Below, piece after piece: positions 1 through 8,882 of a DNA stretch of 64,000 nucleotides. How positions within the stretch are numbered: the first letter of the stretch is position 1; each line of letters opens with the position of its first letter. Made by a program: the position numbers and the translations under genes. The stretch comes from Armatimonadota bacterium (lineage in GTDB: Bacteria > Armatimonadota > Hebobacteria > GCA-020354555 > CP070648), in assembly GCA_020354555.1 (NCBI GenBank), contig CP070648.1:926913-990912 (forward strand), in the 5' to 3' direction. Under the pieces are notes generated by a model. The model was given only the letters and a program-made list of their open reading frames with translations, was not told the DNA's origin and did no database searches.

Positions 1-719
1 ACCCAGCCGGTGCTGCCCGGCGCCGACAGGCCCGCCGCGGAGCCGAGGCCCGCCGCAATGCCCGCCACGTGGGTGCCGTGCTCGGCGAAGTCGGCGGGAG
101 TGGGCGTGGCGCCGATCTGGTCGTTCCAGGCCGCGACCTTACCGGGGAATGGCCCCGGGATGTCCGCATGCTGGATGGTCACGCCGGTGTCCATGATCGC
201 GATGGACGTGGTCGAATCGCCGTCGACGCCGTAACTAGTCCAGATGTACCGCGCGCCGGTCTGCTGCGTGCTCATGTAGAGGTGCGACTCGGAGCGCGCG
301 TTCTCCTCAATGACTACCAGCCCGGTCACCGCCGCCTTAAGTTCCTCTAGGCGTGCCGACACCTTGCCCTGGTCGACCGGCAGCAGGACGTGGATCGCGT
401 AGACCAGGTCCTTCCATGTGTCGGGTACGCTACCGCCCAAACTCTGGACCGCGCCGACATCCGCGGCCGTGGGCGCGTGGTCAAGGGACACTATAAGGTC
501 GGCCAGGGTGGCGCCTTCGGCCTGCATGGTCGCCATGGACTCATCGGCAACCTTCTCCGCGAGAAAGTCGCTGATCTTGTCGCCGTCCGTGTCAACCACC
601 GACGGGTCAACTATCCGGGGGTCCGATGCCGCCGACGCGCAGGTCATCAGTCCCATCGCCAGCACGGCCACCAGCAGCGCCGCACCGGCCTTCGCCATGC
701 CATGTGGTATGGCTTTCAT
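1..719 (-). CDS. Secreted subtilisin-like (S8) serine peptidase, C-terminal part cut by window edge
   Basis: The visible 239 residues start with MKAIPHGMAKAG, a hydrophobic stretch and an ASAA|SDP-like signal-peptidase site, so the product is exported. A short DTDGDKISD calcium-loop-like motif and a propeptide-like region follow. The peptidase domain then begins, with the catalytic Asp in AIMDTGVTIQHAD and the catalytic His in HGTHVAGIAAG. The Asn and Ser motifs lie beyond position 1. The ATG at 719 is chosen because AAAGGAGG (734-741) lies 13 nt upstream; a second ATG seven codons in is possible. A promoter at 944-973 faces this gene across a leader of about 218 nt. The substrate cannot be inferred. 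Confidence 0.88.
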   Translation of the reverse strand, partial: MKAIPHGMAKAGAALLVAVLAMGLMTCASAASDPRIVDPSVVDTDGDKISDFLAEKVADESMATMQAEGATLADLIVSLDHAPTAADVGAVQSLGGSVPDTWKDLVYAIHVLLPVDQGKVSARLEELKAAVTGLVVIEENARSESHLYMSTQQTGARYIWTSYGVDGDSTTSIAIMDTGVTIQHADIPGPFPGKVAAWNDQIGATPTPADFAEHGTHVAGIAAGLGSAAGLSAPGSTGW

Positions 720-943
720 GATTACTGCTTGGCCTCCTTTTGTAACACTCCTTCGCCGACTACGCCGACGCGAGAAATGCGCGTAGACGACGCTCCGCAA
801 TCAGTGGGAAGAAAGCGTGGCAAAGGGAAATGCTTAGGCGATCACCTCCTCTCGCCGCATCCTATGCACGGGCGCGAACGGGATGTGTGCTCGCCCATCA
901 GGCATACGGGCCCCGCGGCAAATGCAGCAACACCAGCGGCGAC
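720..943 (-). other. Long untranslated leader before the S8 peptidase; rest of gap (974-1162) shows nothing
   Basis: No convincing ORF covers this stretch. It contains a full-length Shine-Dalgarno-like string, AGGAGGTGATC, at about 839-849 on the minus strand, some 120 nt before the real start codon, followed only by GCC and a stop codon. That is compatible with a leader element that can sequester or mimic a ribosome site, but I recognise no known riboswitch. Bases 974-1162 between the promoter and the end of the acyltransferase gene show no feature. Confidence 0.3.
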
Positions 944-973
944 AGTATAGCCGGTCGCCGTACAGGATGTCAA
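944..973 (-). promoter_or_regulatory. Sigma-70-type promoter for the S8 peptidase
   Basis: On the minus strand TTGACA (973-968) is followed after 18 nt by TATACT (949-944). Transcription would start near 937 and run leftward into the protease gene. The implied 5' leader is about 218 nt, which is long for a single secreted protease. Confidence 0.6.
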
Positions 974-1162
974 CCACAATGGGGGCCGTATTCGGAACTG
1001 TACCCGTGGATTCCTGCCCGTGGTGGAGACAAGTAACGGGCGGATTCGCGCCCTCGGATCCTATGGCCATGCGGCCGGACAGTGCTTGCCCGCCGAGGGC
1101 ACACCGCCGCGCCCAACGTGGGATGGGCCTTCGGGAGGGGGGGCAGGCGTTCTCGCGGCGGC

Positions 1163-2260
1163 CTAGCCGGCCGGGCCGTCCCGCGACGCCGCCGGGTGCG
1201 CCCGGCGGCGGCTCCGCCGCATCGCGGGGGCTTCGACGTAGAGGTACGACATCACGGCAAGGGCGAGCGCGGCAGGCAGGCCGATCAGCAGGCCGGTTAC
1301 GGGGGAGACGGCCGCCTTGAGCGCTTGGAACAGCGGCCAGTGGAAGAGGAAGAGACCGTAGCCGCAGATGCCCAGGGCGCGAACCGGTGGCCGTGATAGG
1401 GCGCGCCCCCAGACGCTTGCCGGCGCCGCCGTGACGCCAATGACAACCAGACCTGCCGCGAGTGACGGCAGGGCGGTGGCGATAGGGCCGTTGAGAATGC
1501 CGATGCGATAGTCCACGCCGTACCGCGTCAGTTCATAAGCGAGGACGCCGACTGCACCGAGCGGGGCGCACCAGCCGAGCCAGCGCGGCGGCTGCGAGGC
1601 GGCCAGTTGGCCCGCGATCATGCCGAGGAAAAAGGGAAAGGCCAGGTAGGGCCAGTTGGCAAGGAAACGGGAACCGGGCGCCGTGAACGCGTCGGGCGGA
1701 AAAGTCTGGAGAATGCCGAGGCCGACCGCGGCGAGGGCGAGGGCGAAGGGCCGACGGATGAACAGGACGCCCAACAGCGGCAGGATGGCATAGAACTGCA
1801 TCTCGGCTGGCAGCGACCATGCCGGGCCAATGAGGGATCGGGAGTACGCAGCGAACCAGGAATGCGTAAACGTCAAATGGGAAGCGATGTCGCCGGGAAG
1901 GATCGGCCGGTGGAGCGTGACGGCGATAACGCCGCCAGCGGCCAGGGCGACGATGTATGCGGGGTAGATTCTCCAGACGCGCCGCCAATAGTAGCGGCCG
2001 ATGCCGTCAACTCGGCAGGCCTTTGCCCAGGGGTAGTAGAGCAGGAAGCCGGACAGGGCGTAGAACACCATGACCGCCGGGCGGCCCCAGATGCCGAGCG
2101 CCGTGTGGCGATCGCCGATCAGCGGAGCGTGACCGATGGCGACCGCGAGAGCGGCAAGCCCGCGCAAGCCATCGAGCGCAGGAAATCGTATGCCAGACGA
2201 GGGCGGCACCAGGTTGTCGAGAATGCGTCGCAAGTCTCTCTCAGCCGCACTGCGCCGCAC
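1163..2260 (-). CDS. Acyltransferase 3 family (OafA/YrhL-like) integral membrane protein
   Basis: The 365-residue protein opens with FPALDGLRGLAALAVAIGHA, the signature of membrane acyltransferases that O-acylate surface sugars, with the conserved Arg and a His at the end of the first helix. About ten hydrophobic segments follow, including LSGFLLYYPWAKA and a C-terminal YGLFLFHWPLFQALK. Length and topology match the family without an extra SGNH domain. The start is GTG with GGAAGGA about 14 nt upstream. It lies alone on the minus strand between the protease and a 700-bp gap, so the glycan it modifies is unknown. It may act on products of the glycosylation cluster at 19-36 kb, but that is inference. 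Confidence 0.88.
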   Translation of the reverse strand: MRRSAAERDLRRILDNLVPPSSGIRFPALDGLRGLAALAVAIGHAPLIGDRHTALGIWGRPAVMVFYALSGFLLYYPWAKACRVDGIGRYYWRRVWRIYPAYIVALAAGGVIAVTLHRPILPGDIASHLTFTHSWFAAYSRSLIGPAWSLPAEMQFYAILPLLGVLFIRRPFALALAAVGLGILQTFPPDAFTAPGSRFLANWPYLAFPFFLGMIAGQLAASQPPRWLGWCAPLGAVGVLAYELTRYGVDYRIGILNGPIATALPSLAAGLVVIGVTAAPASVWGRALSRPPVRALGICGYGLFLFHWPLFQALKAAVSPVTGLLIGLPAALALAVMSYLYVEAPAMRRSRRRAHPAASRDGPAG

Positions 2261-2994
2261 TCGCGGCGACGCGTCCTTCCGGACGGTGCCTTGCCTGGGC
2301 GAAATCTACCAACATTCAATTCTCGTATCGTTCGGCTCCAACAAGACCAACGGGAATTGTACCACAAAGCCGGCGGAAGCGATCGCTCCGCGCCACCGGG
2401 GGCGCCGTGCAAGGTGTCGGCGCTCCGGTTGCCTGCGCCTCGCGTCGACACGTCAGGAGCGGCGGTTTTGGTGTCTGAAATGGCGCGTCGCTCCAATGTC
2501 GTGCAGAGGATTAGCCAGGCATGCATCTTACGACCCCTGGGTGCGTCACTATTCCGGTTTAAGCTGTGCTTACGCTGGTTGAGTTGTAGCTCGTCAGCCT
2601 TTGACTCCGCGTGCTGTTCGTGCTACGAATCTGAGCACTCAACGGGCTAATCGAGGTGTGGCTGGCCGAGGCTATCACGCGCAGCGAAGAGAGGCGGATG
2701 CACGATCAAGCAGGGCTTAATTCCTGGCTCGATTGTGGGGTAGCCTCCGTTTGACTGCGCGGTTGGAAAGGTATCAGAAGAGTGGGGAGCCCGCCGGCGG
2801 CGCGCCCGAGGCGCCGACCAGCCGGTTCCGCTGCCGCAGCGCGGAGGGCCTCCCGGACTCCGCGCCCGGATGCTGTGAATGACGAATCGAGGGGAGAGAA
2901 TCGGCATCACCTGAACCACACACCTGCCGCTCCTTGATGTAGAGATAGGATTGCGGTCGAGCTGCGATTGCATGATGGCGCAAAGGGGGGCCAG
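2261..2994. other. Intergenic gap with no recognised gene
   Basis: This 734-bp stretch separates the divergent acyltransferase and FAD-oxidoreductase genes. Open frames here have no recognisable motifs or ribosome sites. TTGAC-like strings occur near 2600 and 2752 on the plus strand, but neither has a good -10 at proper spacing. It is less GC-rich than its flanks around 2530-2760. Confidence 0.4.
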
Positions 2995-4650
2995 ATGGCT
3001 GGCGTACGTCGCAGCGCGCTGTGGTCTGCGATGGGGCTGTTGTGCCTCACCGTAGGCGCCCTGGCATGGAACATGTTGTCCATGCGCGAGCAACTGCTCC
3101 GGGTACAGGACGAGGCAGACTTCTTTCGCCGGGCTTGGATACTCAAGGTCGGAAAGGCGCGGAAGTCCGCGGAGCAATTCGCGGTCTGGCAGGACCTCTA
3201 CGACACGTGGACTCCCCCGGTGTTCGCCTGGACCGAACCGGCTAGGCGGAGACAGGACATAGATGTTCTGGTCATCGGTGGGAACCCGGGCGGAATTGCC
3301 GCCGCGATAGCGGCTGCCCGGCTGGGGGCACGCGTGACGCTCACGGATGAACACCCGTGGGTCGGCGGCGTATGGACGGTTGAGGGAGTCAGCGTGCCCG
3401 ATGAGGTCGGACGTCACGTACCCCCGGACACCAAGGGCATTGTCGGCGAGTTTCAGCGCCGTGTGTGGCGCTGCTACAGGGACGACCTGGTGTCCAACCG
3501 GCTCAGCTCCTGGCCCTTTCTGCCCTGGGACGGCGCGCGGATCCTGGCGGATATGCTGAGCGAGGCAAAAGTCGACGTGCGGGTCGGGACGCGCTTCCTC
3601 GAGCCCATCATGCGCGACCGGGAAATCATCGGGGCCAGATTCCAATCCGGCAAGCGCGCTCTGGAACTTCGTGCCCCCCGCGTCGTTGACGCCACCTGGA
3701 ACGGCGATGTGGCTGTCTCGTGCGGCTGTCGTTGCAGCAGCGGACGCGAATGCCGCGCCGAAACCGGCGAAGTGTGGGCGCCCCGGGAACCCGATAATCG
3801 TGAGAACTGCATCACCTACGTCCTGATCGTCAGGGATACCGGCAGGCGCGTCGCTCCGCCCCAGCGCCCGCCCGGCTACGACCCCGACCGCTACGGCCCG
3901 GGCGTCCAGTGGTACACTCCCGACGACTCGGCCCATCCGTCGCTCTACCAGTACGGCTTGCTCCCCAGGAAACACGTGATGATCAACTGGCCGGATTACG
4001 GCAACGATCTCGAGGTTCGCGGCTATTGCTGCGCTCCCCCCGCCGAGCGACAGCGCATTGAGCGAGAGGCGAAGAACCTGGCGCTCGGCTTCTGGTACTA
4101 CCTCAAGACCGACCGCAATTACGCTCGCGACACCCGCAACTGGGCCCTCGCCCGTGATTTTGGCACTCCCGATCGCCTGCCGTTCTCGCCCTATCATCGC
4201 ACCGGCCGGCGCATTCGCTGCGAGTACATCCTCAACGCCCACGACATCGTCCCGCGCTGTGAGTACCCTCAGGCGAGCGAGCCGCCGCCCACGGTCTTCG
4301 ACGACATCGTGGCGCTCGGCGACTACCCCATCGACACCCACGGCGACTGGCCGAACCGGCCTAAGGTCGCGCAGCGCTTCTTCTCGATACCCTATCGTTC
4401 GCTCGTGCCGCGCAGCGTGGACGGGCTGGTTATCGGTGATATGGCGATCGGCAGCACGTTCCTCGCCCAGAGCGCGATACGATTGCAGCCGACGCGCATG
4501 CGCATCGGCCAAGCCGCCGGTGTCGCTGCTGCCGCAAGCCTCAAGCTCGGCGTCGAACCGCGCGAGCTCGATCCCGGCGTCGTGCGCACGCTCCTGCTCC
4601 GGCAGAACGCGTCCATTTATCCCCCTGCGGCCTTCGCGACCAAGCGGTGA
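2995..4650 (+). CDS. Membrane-anchored FAD-dependent oxidoreductase (FAD_oxidored family)
   Basis: An N-terminal hydrophobic helix (ALWSAMGLLCLTVGALAWNM) anchors or exports the protein. A Rossmann dinucleotide-binding fold starts near residue 85 with DVLVIGGNPGGIAAAIAAARL and the acidic end TLTDEH. This is the pattern of the large uncharacterised FAD_oxidored family found next to sugar-degradation genes in Armatimonadota, Planctomycetota and similar groups. A cluster of cysteines (SCGCRCSSGREC) follows near residue 240. The ATG at 2995 is preferred over an upstream TTG at 2968 because AAAGGGGGG lies just ahead of it. The gene stands alone, so its substrate is unknown. Confidence 0.82.
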   Translation: MAGVRRSALWSAMGLLCLTVGALAWNMLSMREQLLRVQDEADFFRRAWILKVGKARKSAEQFAVWQDLYDTWTPPVFAWTEPARRRQDIDVLVIGGNPGGIAAAIAAARLGARVTLTDEHPWVGGVWTVEGVSVPDEVGRHVPPDTKGIVGEFQRRVWRCYRDDLVSNRLSSWPFLPWDGARILADMLSEAKVDVRVGTRFLEPIMRDREIIGARFQSGKRALELRAPRVVDATWNGDVAVSCGCRCSSGRECRAETGEVWAPREPDNRENCITYVLIVRDTGRRVAPPQRPPGYDPDRYGPGVQWYTPDDSAHPSLYQYGLLPRKHVMINWPDYGNDLEVRGYCCAPPAERQRIEREAKNLALGFWYYLKTDRNYARDTRNWALARDFGTPDRLPFSPYHRTGRRIRCEYILNAHDIVPRCEYPQASEPPPTVFDDIVALGDYPIDTHGDWPNRPKVAQRFFSIPYRSLVPRSVDGLVIGDMAIGSTFLAQSAIRLQPTRMRIGQAAGVAAAASLKLGVEPRELDPGVVRTLLLRQNASIYPPAAFATKR

Positions 4651-4776
4651 CGCACACCGAATCGCTGGCGCACGTCAGCCGTCGGCCCCGGCCCGGCGGT
4701 AGGCGCCGGTCCGGCGGCCGTTCGACCGTTGAGATCACAGGAAACCGCGCCGCAACCGTCGAACTCACACAAAGCC

Positions 4777-5895
4777 ATGTTCGAGCGACGGCTGCTCAGG
4801 AACCTGGATTGGCCTCTTCTGGGTGCGGCTTTGGCGCTCGCCCTCTACGGGCTTGCGATGATCTACAGCGCCAGCTTCACCAATCGCGCCGCCACTGGCG
4901 GCGATCCCTTGTTCTTCGTCAAGCGCCAGAGCTTGTGGCTCGGAGGCGGACTGATTGCGGCGGCGGTATTCGCCTATGTGGAGTATCAGTGGTTCGCGCG
5001 CCTGCACCGCTTGATCTACGTCAGCATCTTGGTCGGGCTCGGCGCGGTGGTGCTGTGGGGCAACAGCGCTGGCGGCGCCGCGCGCTGGATCAGCATCGGC
5101 GCCTTTCGCCTCCAGCCGTCGGAGTTCGCGAAAATCGCCCTCATCATCACCCTCGCCGCGTTCCTGCAGCGGTACGCGGGGAAGGTGACGCGCGTTCGCA
5201 CCGAGTCTATGGCGTTGTTGCACGTGGCGCTGCCTGCACTGCTCATCGCGTTTCAACCCGACCTCGGCACTGCCCTCGTGCTCGTCGCGCTGTGGTTCGT
5301 CATGCTGTTCCTCGCCGGCGCGCGCAAGCTGCATCTGGCGCTGGTCGGGGTCGCGATGCTTGTGCTGTTTGCCGGGGCCTGGCAGTTTGACCTGCTGAGA
5401 CCGTACCAGAAGGCGCGCCTCGCTATCTTCCTCGATCCCGGCGTGGATCCGCTCGGCAGCGGATACCACATCATCCAGTCCAAGATCGCTGTCGGCTCCG
5501 GGCAGGTCTGGGGCAAGGGATACCTCGACGGCACCCAGAGCCAGCTCCACTTCATCCCCGCGCAGCACACCGACTTCATTTTCACCGTCGTCGGCGAGGA
5601 ACTCGGGTTCGTCGGCGCCATCGGCCTGCTCGCCCTGTATCTCGTGCTGTTGTGGCGCGCGCTGTGGATCATGGATCGCGCCGACGATACCTTCGGGATG
5701 CTGCTTGCCGGCGGCGTCGCCGTCATGTTCGCCACCCAGATACTGGTCAATGTTGGCATGACGATGAATGTCATGCCGATCACCGGCCTCCCTCTGCCGT
5801 TCATGAGTTACGGCGGCAGCAGCCTGGTGGCCAGCATGATGGCGGTAGGTCTGCTGCTCAACGTCGGCATGCGCCGACAGCGGATACGATTCTGA
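4777..5895 (+). CDS. rodA: Rod-shape-determining SEDS glycosyltransferase RodA
   Basis: This is a SEDS-family peptidoglycan polymerase of the elongation machinery, 372 residues with about ten membrane helices. Signatures are LLRNLDWPLLGAALALALYG and GLAMIYSAS at the N terminus, FQPDLGTALV in the middle and the C-terminal box PITGLPLPFMSYGGSSL. The last box and the compact tail fit RodA better than FtsW, though the two families are close. The ATG at 4777 gives a typical RodA N terminus; a TTG at 4729 would add 16 residues without homology. No mreBCD or pbp2 gene is adjacent. Confidence 0.88.
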   Translation: MFERRLLRNLDWPLLGAALALALYGLAMIYSASFTNRAATGGDPLFFVKRQSLWLGGGLIAAAVFAYVEYQWFARLHRLIYVSILVGLGAVVLWGNSAGGAARWISIGAFRLQPSEFAKIALIITLAAFLQRYAGKVTRVRTESMALLHVALPALLIAFQPDLGTALVLVALWFVMLFLAGARKLHLALVGVAMLVLFAGAWQFDLLRPYQKARLAIFLDPGVDPLGSGYHIIQSKIAVGSGQVWGKGYLDGTQSQLHFIPAQHTDFIFTVVGEELGFVGAIGLLALYLVLLWRALWIMDRADDTFGMLLAGGVAVMFATQILVNVGMTMNVMPITGLPLPFMSYGGSSLVASMMAVGLLLNVGMRRQRIRF

Positions 5896-5958
5896 CGGCG
5901 CGGCGTCGGTGCCGCTGGTCGCGGGCACGGTCGCGCGCACGACTGCGGAGGTGGTGCT

Positions 5959-6468
5959 ATGACCGATCACACGGACGAGAATGAAGGCCAGCTCGACCCG
6001 GGCTTCCGAATCGTTGACAAGCGCCAGGCGGGCAAGGACGAGGAGTCATCGGCGGAGCCCGCCGGCGAGGCTGAGAAGGCTCGCGAGACGAAGGCGGCCG
6101 AGCCGGAGAAGGAGGCCGCCGAAACACCTCGGGCCGAGCAGCCGCCGCAGGACGCCGCTGCGCCGACCGCCGAGGAGGCCGCGGCGGAAGAAGCCCCCCC
6201 GTTCGAGCCGATTGACGCGCACGGCCTCGTCCAGTTCTGCGTCTCGCTGCTCAGGGATTTCGCGTGGCAGCGGATGGGCCTAGTGCCGGACCAGGTGACG
6301 AAGAAGATCGAGCGCGACCTGGCTCAGGCGCGGATCGCCATCGACTGCGTCGAGGCGCTGCTGAAGCAGGTGGAGGCGACGGTCCCGGAAGCCGAGGGCC
6401 ACCAACTGCATGCCGTCCTCAACGATCTGCAGATGAACTTCGTCCGCCAGTCCTCGCGCACGGAGTAG
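5959..6468 (+). CDS. DUF1844 domain protein with charged Ala/Glu-rich N-terminal tail
   Basis: Residues 1-85 are low-complexity, rich in Ala, Glu, Lys and Pro, and probably disordered. Residues 90-165 match the DUF1844 pattern: FCVSLLRDFAWQRMGLVPD, an amphipathic stretch LAQARIAIDCVEALLKQVE, and LHAVLNDLQMNFV at the end. The family has no known biochemical function. GGAGGTGGTGCT immediately precedes the ATG. It follows rodA by 63 nt and may be cotranscribed with it. A strong new promoter lies directly downstream. Confidence 0.8.
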   Translation: MTDHTDENEGQLDPGFRIVDKRQAGKDEESSAEPAGEAEKARETKAAEPEKEAAETPRAEQPPQDAAAPTAEEAAAEEAPPFEPIDAHGLVQFCVSLLRDFAWQRMGLVPDQVTKKIERDLAQARIAIDCVEALLKQVEATVPEAEGHQLHAVLNDLQMNFVRQSSRTE

Positions 6469-6517
6469 GCGCGCGGGGCGGTCAGGAATGGCCCGCGCCG
6501 CGCCAGTGCGGGTTTCC

Positions 6518-6546
6518 TTGACACGCGCACACGCGGCACCTATAAT
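6518..6546 (+). promoter_or_regulatory. Perfect-consensus sigma-70 promoter
   Basis: TTGACA (6518-6523), 17 nt, then TATAAT (6541-6546): every base of both hexamers matches consensus at ideal spacing, which is rare in DNA this GC-rich. Transcription would start near 6553, about 147 nt ahead of the next start codon. It probably drives the small BON-like gene, gmk and coaBC, and perhaps the genes beyond. Confidence 0.8.
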
Positions 6547-6552
6547 CCTAAC

Positions 6553-6685
6553 AGTGCAACGGCGGGCGCGGCGCGCGGGCGATGCAGTCGCGGGGGTCTC
6601 CTGCGGAGAGCAAGTGTCGAGGTCCCCCGTGACCACCGTGTGGCAGTGGCTCGCGCCGGGGCGGCGCGCCCCATCGTTTACGCAC
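6553..6685 (+). ncRNA. Candidate structured leader or small RNA ending in a terminator-like hairpin
   Basis: The transcript from the consensus promoter can fold GGGGG (6592-6596) with CCCCC (6624-6628), enclosing TCTCC/GGAGA (6597-6601 with 6605-6609). It ends with a perfect GGGGCG-gcg-CGCCCC hairpin (6658-6672) followed by ATCGTTT. This looks like either an attenuator ahead of the gmk operon or an independent RNA of about 130 nt. I found no SRP RNA, tmRNA, 6S or known riboswitch motif. The T-run is short, so termination is uncertain. Confidence 0.35.
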
Positions 6686-6699
6686 GAAGGCGTTGGTAG

Positions 6700-6939
6700 A
6701 TGACACTCGCCGACACTCGGCTGCGCCGAGACATCCAAAAAGAACTGGTCAAGCGCGACATTGAGAACGAGCTGATCCAGGTGCAGGTCTACAACTACGT
6801 CGTGTACCTCGAAGGGGAGTTGCGCGCAATACGCGGCACCAACATTGATTTGCGCCGCGAGCGCGAGATCATAGAGGAAATCGTGCGCAAGTTGAAGGCT
6901 GTGCGCGACGTCGTGAACAACCTCAAGATCCCGTTGTGA
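6700..6939 (+). CDS. Small BON-like protein, function unknown
   Basis: The product has 79 residues: a charged N-terminal helix (RLRRDIQKELVKRDIENELI), then a pattern resembling a BON fold with alternating hydrophobics (VQVYNYVVYLEGELRAIRG) and a final helix plus strand (KLKAVRDVVNNLKIPL). BON domains usually bind lipids or proteins, but the match here is by pattern only. The stop overlaps the gmk GTG start by 4 nt, so the two are translationally coupled. In many bacteria this slot holds remA (DUF370) or yicC; this protein resembles neither. Confidence 0.7.
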   Translation: MTLADTRLRRDIQKELVKRDIENELIQVQVYNYVVYLEGELRAIRGTNIDLRREREIIEEIVRKLKAVRDVVNNLKIPL

Positions 6940-7589
6940 CGCTGCACCGTGAGAAGGAAACGTCGGGTTTGAACACCGACAGCGGCTTCGTTATCGTGAT
7001 ATCGGGTCCCTCCGGCGTGGGCAAAGGCGCCATTGCCGATGCCGCCATGAAACGGTTCCCGCGTCTGCAGCGGTCGGTATCGGCGACGACCCGCGCGCCG
7101 CGCGCCGGTGAAGTCGAGGGCAAGCACTACTTCTTCCGCTCCGGGGATGAGTTCCGGCGCATGGCGGAGGGCGGCGAGTTGGTTGAATGGACGACCTACC
7201 TCGACGACTCCTACGGCACGCCGCGCGCCGAGGTGGACCGGATTCTGGCCGCCGGCAACTGGGCGCTGTTCGAGATTGATGTCGTCGGCGGACGCAGCAT
7301 CCGGGCCGCATACTCCGATGCGGTGCTCGTGTTCGTTGCGCCGCCGAGCTGGGACGCGCTGGCGAAGCGCCTCGCTGGGCGCCAGAGCGAGACTGAGGGC
7401 GGCCTGGCCCGGCGCCTGGAGGTCGCGCGTCGCGAGATCGAGTGCGCCGGGGAATACGACTACGTCATCATCAACGATCGCCTGGACGACGCGGTGGACC
7501 TGCTGTGCGCCATTGTCAGGGCGGAGCAGGCACGTCCTTCTCGCGTCGATCTCAACCGTCTGCGCGAGCAGGCGCGGGCGAAGCCGTGA
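6936..7589 (+). CDS. gmk: Guanylate kinase
   Basis: The enzyme phosphorylates GMP to GDP. The P-loop is GPSGVGKGA near residue 24, followed by the GMP-binding segment SVSATTRAPRAGEVEGKHYF and the lid region with RLAGRQSETEGGLARRL. The length of 217 is normal plus a short tail. The annotated GTG overlaps the preceding stop. A TTG at 6969 with AGAAGGA just upstream would give a 206-residue protein closer to the family N terminus and is a serious alternative. coaBC follows after 23 nt, so rpoZ, normally found between the two, is absent here. Confidence 0.93.
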   Translation: MTLHREKETSGLNTDSGFVIVISGPSGVGKGAIADAAMKRFPRLQRSVSATTRAPRAGEVEGKHYFFRSGDEFRRMAEGGELVEWTTYLDDSYGTPRAEVDRILAAGNWALFEIDVVGGRSIRAAYSDAVLVFVAPPSWDALAKRLAGRQSETEGGLARRLEVARREIECAGEYDYVIINDRLDDAVDLLCAIVRAEQARPSRVDLNRLREQARAKP

Positions 7590-7612
7590 GCCGACGACAG
7601 GCTGAGCGACAA

Positions 7613-8830
7613 ATGGACAACGCTTTGCGCGGCAAATGCATAGTGGTCGGCGTCACCGGCAGCATCGCCGCCTGCAAGGCCGCCGATATCGTCAGCCGCC
7701 TGCGTCAGGCGGGTGCCGAGGTGCATGTGGTGATGACCGCGGCCGCGACCCATTTCGCGGCTCCGCTCACGTTCTCCACCCTCAGCGGCAACCAGGTGGT
7801 CGTGGATATGTTCGCCGCGCCCCAGCACTGGGAGGTTTACCACGTGTCCCTGGCGGATCGCGCCGACGCCGTGCTCATCGCCCCGGCCACGGCGAACATC
7901 ATCGGCAAGCTCGCGGCCGGAATCGCCGATGACATACTGACGTGCATCGCGCTCGCGACCCGCGCGCCGCTGATCGTGGCGCCCGCGATGAACGTCCACA
8001 TGCTCGAGCATAGGCAGGTGCAGGCGAACATCGCCCACCTGCGCGGCCTCGGCTACCGCGTGCTCGAGTGCGACGAGGGGCGCCTCGCGTGCGGCTACGA
8101 GGGCAAAGGGCGCCTGCCCGATCCGGCGGCGATCGTCGCAGAAGTCGAACGCGTGCTGAGCGCGGCCCGCGACCTGGAAGGCCTGTCGGTCCTGATTACC
8201 TCCGGCCCGACGCGCGAGCCGATAGACGCCGTGCGGTTCATCTCCAACCCCTCGACCGGGAAGATGGGCTACGCCCTGGCGGAAGCCGCGGCGCGCCGCG
8301 GCGCTGAGGTGACCGTGGTCACCGGCCCGACGACGTTGCCTGATCCCTCCGGAATACAGGTCGTGCACGTGCAGACGACCAAGGAGATGCTGGCCGCCGT
8401 CGAGGAGCGCGTCGAGGGCGCGGACGTGGTCATCGGCGCTGCCGCGCCGTCGGACTACGCGCCGCAGAACCCGGTCAAGGACAAGATCAGGAAATCCGCG
8501 CCGCAGATCACACTGGATCTGGAGCGCACGCCCGACGTCCTCGCCCAGGTCTCTCAAACCACGCAGGACTGCATTCTGGTCGGCTTCACCGCGGAGACCG
8601 CGAGCCTCATCACGCGCGCCAAGCAAAAGCTGAAGCAGAAGCGCCTCGACCTCATCGTCGCCAACGACGTCACGGCTGAAGGCGCCGGCTTCGCCGTGGA
8701 CACCAACATCGCAACACTCGTCTTCCCCGACGGGCAGGTGGAGCAGCTTCCGCTGATGAGCAAGCTCGAACTGGCCCACCGGGTGATGGACGTTGTGGCA
8801 CAACTCGCCGCTGCGCGCCGGGGCGGCTGA
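7613..8830 (+). CDS. coaBC: Bifunctional phosphopantothenoylcysteine decarboxylase / phosphopantothenate-cysteine ligase
   Basis: This cytoplasmic enzyme carries out two consecutive steps of coenzyme A synthesis. The N-terminal flavoprotein (CoaC) half has [18 protein letters not shown], the substrate-binding PAMNVHM with its Asn, and the catalytic Cys in [12 protein letters not shown]. The CoaB half begins near residue 183 with [19 protein letters not shown] and [17 protein letters not shown] and ends with DLIVANDV. The length of 405 is typical. The ATG at 7613 is chosen because it gives the standard N terminus. It sits in an operon-like run with gmk and metK. Confidence 0.95.
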   Translation: MDNALRGKCIVVGVTGSIAACKAADIVSRLRQAGAEVHVVMTAAATHFAAPLTFSTLSGNQVVVDMFAAPQHWEVYHVSLADRADAVLIAPATANIIGKLAAGIADDILTCIALATRAPLIVAPAMNVHMLEHRQVQANIAHLRGLGYRVLECDEGRLACGYEGKGRLPDPAAIVAEVERVLSAARDLEGLSVLITSGPTREPIDAVRFISNPSTGKMGYALAEAAARRGAEVTVVTGPTTLPDPSGIQVVHVQTTKEMLAAVEERVEGADVVIGAAAPSDYAPQNPVKDKIRKSAPQITLDLERTPDVLAQVSQTTQDCILVGFTAETASLITRAKQKLKQKRLDLIVANDVTAEGAGFAVDTNIATLVFPDGQVEQLPLMSKLELAHRVMDVVAQLAAARRGG

Positions 8831-8882
8831 GCGCCGCGCCGCTCGGGTTGTGCGACTACTCGAATCATCAATAGGAGGGTGC

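Noticed and set aside
4008-4024. CTCGAGGTTCGCGG inside the FAD oxidoreductase, similar to the repeat arm
   Set aside because: Only about nine bases match, and no second arm or second hairpin follows, so it is chance.
2647-4512. Minus-strand open frame of 621 codons
   Set aside because: Opposite the FAD oxidoreductase, which has a clear Rossmann motif; no motif on the minus strand.
6553-6685. SRP RNA, 6S RNA or tmRNA in the gmk leader
   Set aside because: No GGAAG tetraloop region, no tmRNA tag sequence and no 6S bubble architecture.
8831-8882. Possible SAM riboswitch ahead of metK
   Set aside because: Only 52 nt are available and no conserved element is visible.
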